Shown here piece after piece: positions 56,628-64,000 of a stretch of 64,000 nt of DNA. A program made the position numbers and the translations under genes. The notes under the pieces are model-generated. The model did not search any database, was not told the origin of the DNA, and was given only the letters and a program-made list of their open reading frames with translations. The stretch is from Lepas anatifera (Eukaryota > Arthropoda > Thecostraca > Lepadidae): NCBI GenBank assembly GCA_034440635.1, contig JAOTON010001048.1, forward strand, positions 129,001 through 193,000, written 5' to 3'. Numbering within the stretch: position 1 is the first letter of the stretch; every line of letters starts with the position of its first letter.

Positions 56628-57560
56628 CTACAATTTATGCAGACTATATACATATAGCTCATCATTCCAATATCTCCAAATTCTGGATTTGAACACCAGA
56701 TCACTTTTTAACACGCTGTTCAAATATGCATTGTTGGAGACAGCAAGTCTCCGCTCAAAGCGATAGATATGTTTTCGAATTACAGCCGCACATCGAAATA
56801 CATTATAAGTCAAGCATGTTTCACCATTACGATCAAATTTTGAAAGGCCAAGAAGTCTCTTTAACACTATGTGATAGGTGACAAAGAAACCTCGCATTGA
56901 AATGTTGTCATACTGCCACCACAGCTGCGCACAGTAAATGGGTGAACAGTAAGCATCAAACAATTTCAATTTGACATCGACAGAGCACATATGGAAAAGT
57001 TTTATAAGCATATTGCCTTGGGCATAGGTTTGCTGCCTCTGCCGCTTTATATCCATATCGTCTTTTAAATCGTCGCAAATGACATGTCCTAAATATTTCA
57101 CACTTTTAACAGAGTTTATGGGCTCACCATTCAAATTGAAGCAAAACTTAACATTGTTGTAACATTTGTCAGGCTGAAATATCATGGTCACACTTTTGTC
57201 TGCATTAAACTTAATGTCATGTTCATTGCCATAGTCTTCACATTTGTTAATAAGCCTACACATCATCCCACGTGCAGAGGGAGACATGACCACCAAATCA
57301 TCAGCGTACATAAGATGGTTTATCATCGTATTGCCTATGACACAACCAATAGACTCTGAATTTAGTGAGACGCTTAGGTCATCCATATAGACATTGAAGA
57401 GGAAAGGAGATAACAATCCTCCCTGCCTTACCCCATTAGCGACAGTGAATTTAGAGGAAATTGAGTTGCCCCATCTCACGCACATCTCCTGCTGCCCGTA
57501 CCAAAACATAAATATCCTGAGAATATAGTCTGGTACACCTCTGTCAGCAAGTTTACTTCA
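56628..57560 (-). pseudogene. LINE reverse transcriptase fragment (293-codon open frame)
   Basis: The minus-strand frame from 57509 (open a little further, to about 57558) reads WYGQQEMCVRWGNSISSKF, then NGVRQGGLLSPFLFNVYMDD, later MYADDLVVMSPSARG, and SVKYLGHVICDD. These are the fingers/palm motifs of a non-LTR retrotransposon reverse transcriptase, including the catalytic YADD. Thumb-like sequence follows (AQLWWQYDN) and the frame stops after YVYSLHKL. Endonuclease and upstream RT parts are missing, so the piece is 5'-truncated and probably dead, but the retained frame has no stops and so is fairly young. Clade is likely Jockey/CR1/Rex1-like; not resolved. Confidence 0.9.
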
Positions 57561-57776
57561 GTTCCTCCATTTAAGCAAGAACGTTCGCTGAGTTCAAGAC
57601 GTTCGTTCAACGTTCGTTCATCAAGAAACTGCCGCTGAGCACCTGGCTAGGGTTACGCGGGCTCTTAACCCTGCAACCAGGAGGTGAGGCTACAGCGCCC
57701 CTCTCCGGCTGGGCAGCCGCCGCAAAGAGGAAAAGACAAGTATAAGAAAACAGATGGATTGTTAGTGAGAATAACC

Positions 57777-58105
57777 CTTGCTCCGGTGGGGTGTTGAACA
57801 CCCCCTCGGGCTTTTCTGGCGTCGCGAAACAATGGTGGCGCGAAGCGCCGCTGTACTTGGTTCACCTTATCCTTGGTCACTTTCGAAACGTTTTACAAAA
57901 TTTTAAGGTTGGTCATCTCAGGTCAGGTCACCAGTGCAGGTCAAGTGACCTTACTTTCAAAAATGTTTAAGGTGGCATAATTAATTCACACTTATGCCAC
58001 ATAATGCACCCACCGAGTACTACAACATAAATTGCGGGATTTTAATATCGATAACCTAAGGTCAGGTACGAATCATGACCTCTCAATTGGAAATCATGGG
58101 GAAAA
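57777..58105. mobile_element. Truncated TTAA-type element
   Basis: Starts TAACCCTTGCTCCGGTGGGG. It has a GC hairpin (GGTGGCGCGAAGCGCCGC) and AGGTCAGGTCACC, then TTTAAGGTGGCATAATTA, like the interiors of types 1 and 2. The right end is absent: the match stops near 58105. Confidence 0.65.
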
Positions 58106-58233
58106 CAGGAATGGGGCAATGACACTTCCAAGCCTATCCACTTCTAAGCCAGAACAGGCCAGTGTCTGTGACACTTCTAAGCCTATCATGTTCTAGTTCT
58201 AACCTATCATAGCCTATTTTAACCATGTTTTCA

Positions 58234-58731
58234 TCACCAATTAGTAAAATTTTGCAGGGGGATGTCTATGGCATAAATTTTTGTTAAAAGAGGCGGGGTT
58301 GCTATCAGTTTTGAGCTATAGGGTATGCCGGTCATCATTGATGCTTTTAAGATCTGCTCTAGCCTAACATCACTCAAAAAGGTGACGAGCTTGTCAAGCA
58401 GCTCGAGGTGATCATTGCCGAGTAGGGTTTTGGGACATTTCATCAGTACGTGATATGGGTTCTCTATGGCGTCACAGGTGCCACAGGTACCCGCACGCTC
58501 ATAGGATTTCATTTGGAGTGTCCATTCCTAAGTCTGGTGCGGATAATCTCCCCCCTACGGCTGTGTTGGTTTGAACTGGGCCAGAAGCCGATGTTAGGCT
58601 TATGTATAACAAATGGTCGCTGTGGTTGGTTATCCGATTATTTTGGATTTGCTTCCGGATGTGGTTCTGGTGGAGAGCTTTGCTATCACCTCTAGGCCGC
58701 CTGAGAGGTGCCATCTCTGAGTTCTAGGGAC
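58234..58731 (-). pseudogene. LINE relic, RNase H/zinc-knuckle C terminus, split by the hAT element
   Basis: The minus-strand frame 58512-58234 starts with MKSYERAGTCGTCDAIENPY, then HVLMKCP, the 'CxxC...H...C' knuckle seen at the C terminus of RNase H-bearing LINEs. In another frame just upstream (about 58560) is GEIIRTRLRNGHSK, the family's 'xEVxLxRLRxGH' motif, so there is one frameshift. Still further upstream the sequence runs into the 2-kb hAT element at 58732-60744. Past it (60753-60800) a piece NPDEQDAKVP continues. Plainly dead. Confidence 0.7.
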
Positions 58732-60744
58732 CAGAGGTGCAGAAAGTATGCTGGCTGTCACAAACTCAATGCGACGTATGCCTCCTCTGTCACACAGAGC
58801 TGGAAATTATAATTGTATACTTGAATATTATTTCCAATATGCTGAATGTCCTCTACCTGTCTTTTACTTTTTGCAGCAGACAAGGTTCAAGCACCAAACC
58901 ATTATAGCATGAAAGTAGTACACTGTGTTTTCATTTTTATATCATGTTTTTGTTTTTGGACTGAAAATTTCCAATTATGGATAATTGTTTCCAATATTGG
59001 GATCATAACTATTATTGGCAACTCTGACTGCAGTTTCCCTCAATGACATGCGTTTCCCTTTTTGAAGAAGTTTTCATTTTTGGAAGGAGTGTTTCCAATT
59101 ATGGTACATTTCACCATGATTAAATGTAGCAATTATCATGAAAATAATTATTATTGGGAACATATCTATTAATGGGAATGTACACACAATTGGGAAACCT
59201 AATCACACCTTCCCCCCCCACTAAACTTCTATCTCACATATCAACAAAAGGGACAAAAATGTCAATGTTAACATAGGATTTGGATCTACCTAAAAAATTT
59301 TGGTAAAGTGTACCTTAGGTAACATTTTTATAAATATATCAAATGCTTAAAATTTGCCTCCAACCCACGATTATCACCTGCCTGGTCATTTTTTCTTGCA
59401 ATAAAAACTCTGAGGCAACTAGCCTGTATAGATGTAAAATTATGTCTCTTGGCCTAATAGGTACAGAGGTATTGTAATTCACATACCAAAGAAAGATCCA
59501 GTGTAGTCAAAATCCTGCTTTAACTCCATGCAGTTCAGGTCCTGTGTGTTGCTTACTACCACTGGTAGTAATCAACACACCCTCAACCAGAGTTTTTTGA
59601 AGTCTGTTTCTTTCTGAGATTTGCTGTGATTTTCTGAGATGAGAAGGAAGTCTACTAGGCCCCCTCCAGTGCACGTTAGTGCCACTGCCAGGCCCCTCTC
59701 CAGTGTGGGTGTTAACACTTTGTGGAGGACTGCATTGGCACACATTTACTATCTGTACAATATTGATATGATAATTTGACCATGAAATTTCACCTGAATC
59801 CCTGTTGTTGCCAGCCTGTTGCTGGCGCCAACTCTCCCAACTTCCTCCAGCTCCAAATCGATTTAACCAATCTAGGGCACAAATAAGCTAAGGCACAAGC
59901 AAGCCAAGGAATGAAAAACCAAGTTTGATATGTGAAAGTGCATCCGTCTAACAGTAGCCTACATTCATCTTGGATTAGCCATGGGCAGCAATATTTATTC
60001 TAGCTAGTTTCAGCCTGCACTTATCTCAGATACACCTAATAAATATGCCCTCAAAATAAGTGGCTTCCCACCTGTTTGAATTTTTTGGCAGGATCTACAT
60101 CACATAAAAATTCCGAACTTCTCTTGTCGCTGTTGCGCAGTTTAAATAGAATTGCTGCCCAGCTATGTTCATTTTTTCATTCATTTGGTACTTTTCTTAG
60201 TAGCTTTTAGGCGTACTTAATACTAAATTCGAAGGAATAGGGGCCAATAAATCGAAGACACTCAAACTGTAAATATGATTTCACCTGAAAAAATGGACAG
60301 AGAAGTACTTAATTAAGTATCTGCGTTATCGTTAAGGCCTTAAATATGCCCACAATCGTGTATTTCTCGAAAAAATTGACCGTCACATTTCGGGTATCTA
60401 GGCGACAACTTTCTGCAAACTACTAACAATCGGCACCGTTGGGCTGCATGTTAAAATCTGGCAACTGTGACAGCGGTTTGCGGGTTTTCTGCAGCGGGGT
60501 CCCTCGTTTTAGTAGAAACTGAAAACAGTACCAATATTGTGTCACTAATGGTACGCTGAGCGATTAAAAAACAGAGCTACTATATTAAAATATTTGCTAC
60601 ACGCTTATTTCTGTATTTCGAAAATATGTGGTTTGATTCTTAACCATACAGGCAAGATCGCTATTTTGTCACAGTTATGCACCTCGATTTTCGTAAATGT
60701 GTCACAAACTCCAGTAGCCGAGTTGGCAAGTTTCTGCACCTCTG
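58732..60744 (-). mobile_element. 2.0-kb hAT-like element, copy 2, inverted
   Basis: Ends CAGAGGTGCAGAAA on both sides and exact flanks CTAGGGAC at 58724-58731 and 60745-60752; 2013 bp. It is the reverse complement of 50815-52824 over its whole length with scattered differences. The frame at 59507-59743 corresponds to the plus-strand frame of copy 1 and is no transposase. Confidence 0.93.
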
Positions 60745-60803
60745 CTAGGGACTTTTGCATCCTGTTCGTCAGGATTATGTGACTTTATTAAGTCACCACT
60801 CGT

Positions 60804-60913
60804 CCCTGAACATGGAGCAAGCTGGCTCCCGAGAAACCCTTCCAACAGGAAAGAGATGGTGACGCCATATGACCCTAGCATGGGTGCGTCTATAAGCCTC
60901 AAAAATATTATTA
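60804..60913 (+). mobile_element. 5'-truncated SINE with 19-bp target duplication and ATT tail
   Basis: Body with GGAGCAAGCTGGCTCCCGAG and GGTGACGCCATATGACCCTA, then an (ATT)n tail. Flanked by the same 19 bases (TTATTAAGTCACCACTCGT) at 60785-60803 and 60914-60932, the hallmark of LINE-mediated insertion. Related to 34955-35165. Inserted in sequence continuous with the LINE relic at 58234. Confidence 0.88.
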
Positions 60914-60932
60914 TTATTAAGTCACCACTCGT

Positions 60933-61214
60933 TCTACAATGCAGACAAACTAGTGTGCAATGGTCGTTCAAAGCTAGTGTGCGGTGATTGTGACGGTCGG
61001 AAAAACGGTGTAATAAATATAATTCATCAAGCTAATTAATTAGTATATATTTCAATAATTTTACATAAGTAATTGATTTGTCAAAGAAAACTAATTATAC
61101 GACTATGAACTTTTTCCAGAAAATTTAAGTGCGAGTTACTTGAATGTAAGTTTGTACACCAGAGGTCAAAATGAATCAAGATCTGTCATTTTCACTCAAG
61201 AATCATGCAAAAGA
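60933..61214. other. No gene recognised
   Basis: AT-rich sequence without recognisable features. Confidence 0.3.
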
Positions 61215-61663
61215 TTAAGCAGGGAACTGTGGCACTTCACAACGTCTTATGTCATTAGATAGCCAAGTTGTAAAGGCCAAGTCGGAAAACGTACATTTCA
61301 TATTTCAATTTGTCATTGGAACTATATTTCCGCTATGAGAAAGCTAAACGATCTCCCGCCAGTGGTTTGACGGCGGCCAGTGTTGGTCACCTCTGTGTGA
61401 CGACTAATATGACCTGACGTCACGATAAGCATCAGCCAATTGAAGCCCTTGTCGTATATCAAGTATGGAAGTGGTTGCCAGATCGTGACATCATCCACAG
61501 GCTGGTGTTTGATTTACTTTTCTAGAGGAGTATTATTAAAAACAAAATATTGGCTTATTGTACATTTTTCAGAGAAATCATGAGTCGTTTCATGATTTTT
61601 GGCTAAAAGTACGCCTAATTTCACTAAATTGCAGGATTCGACCAAGGTGCCCATTCCCTTTAA
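61215..61663 (+). mobile_element. Short TTAA element, type 6, copy 4
   Basis: TTAA at 61215-61218 and 61660-61663, ends GCAGGGAACTGTGGCAC and, inverted, AGGGAATGGGCACC. 449 bp; body landmarks such as GATAGCCAAGTTGTAAAG, AAGCCCTTG and AAGGTGCCCATTCC match the other copies. Non-coding. Confidence 0.75.
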
Positions 61664-62200
61664 GTTCAAAGCGATCACGGCTCATTTTTCTGACTCGAAA
61701 AAGCCAGGTTTCAGTTCAAGTGGTCACATTTGATGGGCAGTTCCTCCTAGTGTAATAGTTAATCTCTATGCGTAAAACCATCGAAACCGTCTTCACGCCT
61801 CAAGACAGGTCCTCTGGATTGCGCTACCTGTATTTTTCTATGTTATTTTCGTGCATGGATCGTGCAATAACGAACAACTATTCAGTTATAACTTTAAAGA
61901 GGCCGAACGGTTGGCGCGCTTATAGTGTTCCAGAATATGTATTCACCCATCCACGTTTGCCGCGTCTAATCAAATGGTGTACATCGTAACTTGCAAAACG
62001 CCATGGTAACATAATTTTGATGTAAGATAAGCCCACGTGACCCAATCCCTAAGGACTGGGTCTGATTGGTCCGAAATTTATTTTAAGTTTAAATTTGTCT
62101 TTCAAAAACGTTGTTAGGAGCAGTCTGCTTTTATTCCATAATTTTTGTGTGATGGGGTTTAAGTTCTGAACTGCTTTAAATCACAGATTTTCGGTAAGCT
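61664..62200. other. No gene recognised
   Basis: AT-rich sequence. Some of 62080-62200 probably continues the LINE relic that follows (minus frame LWNKSRLLLTTFLKDKF), but with breaks. Confidence 0.35.
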
Positions 62201-62486
62201 TTATGAATTTTCTGTTTTGGGCCGACGGTTCTTTAATGGATTTTTGTATACTTCATTTTTCTTGTTAATGCTGCGAAGTAGGCCAAACGATATCCATGGT
62301 TGTACTGGGATGTTTCTTCGGTCAGTTTTTTTTTGGCTCAGACGATTTATTTCAGAGTGGATAGTGTCGACTAGAAAATTGGCTGCTCGTTCAGGATCAT
62401 TAATGGTAAGAATGTTGTTCAGTTTGGCTGCAAGGTTTTGGTTGGGGACATCAATTTTGTAGAAATCGAAACTGAGCTCATGGTTG
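62201..62486 (-). pseudogene. LINE relic, region between endonuclease and reverse transcriptase
   Basis: A minus-strand frame of about 95 codons reads FDFYKIDVPNQNLAAKLNN, then SEINRLSQKKTDRRNIPVQP and WISFGLLRSINKKNEVY before TAA at 62201. This is the typical LINE linker 'F...xxxxC/HxPxxxxK...PWIxxGLxxSIxxKNxLYK' just ahead of the reverse transcriptase. The plus-strand frame over the same place is a shadow. Upstream and downstream domains are missing or broken. Confidence 0.68.
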
Positions 62487-62763
62487 GGGTGTTAATGCTT
62501 ATGACCTTATTATAGATATGATATATAGATTGATATATAGATATTATTATAGATATGACCGTATTTTCAGAATGCTTGATGGTCATGGCCTAATCTACGT
62601 CATTTCATCGATACCATCATGAGGACTCCATAAAGTCGTCTTTAAATGTTGACTAGTTTGAGGAATTTCGGGGCTGAATTTGAAAACATGGGAATATAAC
62701 TTCTGAAACAACTTTTGCAACCTTTTGATTCAGCCAATTCACATTGTTTGCAACAATGTCCCT

Positions 62764-63605
62764 TTGACACGCGCATTGACGGGGGTCTGAGCCACCTTCG
62801 CCTTGACGGGGGAGGCGGGTACCCCCCCTAAGATCTCGAGAACTGCGCTAGGTAGCGAAAAACGGTAGACGGTGTTGGATAGCCCATCCACTTCTCCATC
62901 GAAAATATTTGTACCATTTTTTTCTCAGGTCACATTTAAGGTCACTAGAGGTCAAAACATGCCGTGATAGGGATAACATGTAAATTAAGTTTTTCGTAAA
63001 TTACATCTGAACAAGTAAAGATAGAGCAAAACGATTTGAATTACATGAATCCTCGCAGCAAGCCGAATCGAATGATATATAATATGACCTTGCTAGGTCA
63101 AATTAAGGACCTGACCTGAGGTCAGGTCAAGGTCAAATTGGGCCAAATGCATATAATTAAAACTGCAATGACGAGGCAAATCTAAAGCAGTTAAAATAAA
63201 CGCTCTATCTCTATTCGTTACTAAGTTGTTCAGTTAAAACCATTTTTCCCATGTGTTTCCAATGGAGAGGTCATAGCTCGTACCTGACCTAAGGTCATCG
63301 ATATCAAAAATACCAGAACATATCTTAGAGAACTCGGTGGTGCCATTATGTGATATGAGCTTCAATCCGATAAGTTTACCCTGTTCCGACTTATACTATC
63401 TTAAACTTTTTTGAGGTGAGGTCACTTGACCTCTACTAGTGACCTGACCTGAGATGACCTAACCTTAAAATTTTGACAAAAGTTGTAAAAATGATGAGGA
63501 AAAAGGCATGCCAAGTACGGCGGCGCGTACGCGCCGCCGTTTTTATATGGTCTCCGAAAAACCCGAGGGGGGCGGGTACCCGCCCCCAGTCAATGCGCGT
63601 GTTAA
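62764..63605 (+). mobile_element. TTAA element, type 2, copy 3
   Basis: Left border TTGA (62764-62767, one change from TTAA), right border TTAA (63602-63605). Ends CACGCGCATTGACGGGGG and CCCCCAGTCAATGCGCGTG. 842 bp. Contains a perfect GC palindrome at 63517-63540 (arms ACGGCGGCGCGT, 12 bases) and many AGGTCA/TGACCT half-sites. Non-coding. Confidence 0.88.
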
Positions 63606-64000
63606 TATTAGAGTCGCCAAAGTTTAAAGAGCTCCCATTGGTCTACCATGGAATTTGTCATTTTCGCCCGCTGTTCTTGACAAACAAGTCCATACCGACA
63701 TTAGATATATCACCACGGCTAAAATCATCTCATCAATGTGCCAACACATTACCCCGCGTTGCAGGGACGAGGCCGTGATTGCTGCGTCAGACTAATCTGG
63801 TTCTGCTGCCTTTTTTACCGTAGTACCCAATCCTAACGGAGCATGTTATCATGTGAGCTCTGACGTCACTTACATCAGCTACTACGGCTTTGTGATTGCT
63901 TCTATGGGGCAATGAAGAGGCAAGCGCGCCTCTAGCGAGGAGACGATTGGGGTATGGAAGCTGAACACTGGGTCTGGTGTTGTTGAAATATGAAAGTTGT
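63606..64000. other. No gene recognised
   Basis: Window end. A 101-codon plus-strand frame (63473-63778) starts inside the type 2 element and is not considered a gene. No other feature is supported. Confidence 0.3.

Overview
This window is nuclear DNA from an animal, most likely an invertebrate. The evidence is one clearly recognisable animal gene end with GT-AG introns (an EB1/MAPRE microtubule plus-end protein), split exons elsewhere, and a dense load of animal-type mobile DNA: hAT, TTAA-target, P-type, LINE and tRNA-derived SINE elements. Nothing fixes the phylum. There are no operons, prokaryotic genes or CRISPR arrays. Most long open frames are stop-free minisatellite, not genes.

Layout. 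(1) 1-3.0 kb, plus strand: the last two coding exons of EB1, preceded by an intronic 23-bp minisatellite and followed by a 31-bp minisatellite. The final intron carries a 35-bp tandem duplication of its 3' splice site. (2) 3.6-7.2 kb: an old dispersed repeat, then a 20-bp minisatellite ('array A') that starts with a hAT-like end. (3) 7.8-13.7 kb: a 5.9-kb hAT-like element with an exact 8-bp target duplication, made largely of a second 20-bp minisatellite ('array B') and carrying two nested TTAA elements. (4) 14-25 kb: a tRNA-derived SINE, a split TTAA element, a possible promoter and first exon near 18 kb, a second array A (19.5-23.1 kb), and a TTAA element between two inverted shorter TTAA elements. 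(5) 25-29.9 kb: inverted array B and another TTAA element holding a small hAT element. (6) 29.9-41.1 kb: one TTAA element in the minus orientation, split by about 10 kb of nested insertions. These include a 4-kb element with GGGGAGAG-type ends and a possible foldback element holding a P-type transposase relic. (7) 41.7-42.3 kb: a CpG-rich block with a candidate minus-strand first coding exon. (8) 42.3-47.3 kb: small transposons and a LINE relic. (9) 47.3-48.1 kb: a coding exon of an unrecognised gene whose 5' splice site has been amplified into a 31-bp minisatellite. (10) 48.7-64 kb: further TTAA elements, two full-length inverted copies of a 2-kb hAT-like element with exact target duplications, array B again, and several LINE pieces including a 293-codon reverse transcriptase frame.

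Common threads. Several unrelated-looking repeats share TTAA at both borders, GC-rich inverted ends and interiors crowded with AGGTCA/TGACCT. Arrays A and B look like two versions of one 20-bp satellite riding in hAT-like elements. Host coding sequence amounts to the EB1 3' end and one or more isolated exons; the rest is layered transposon insertion.
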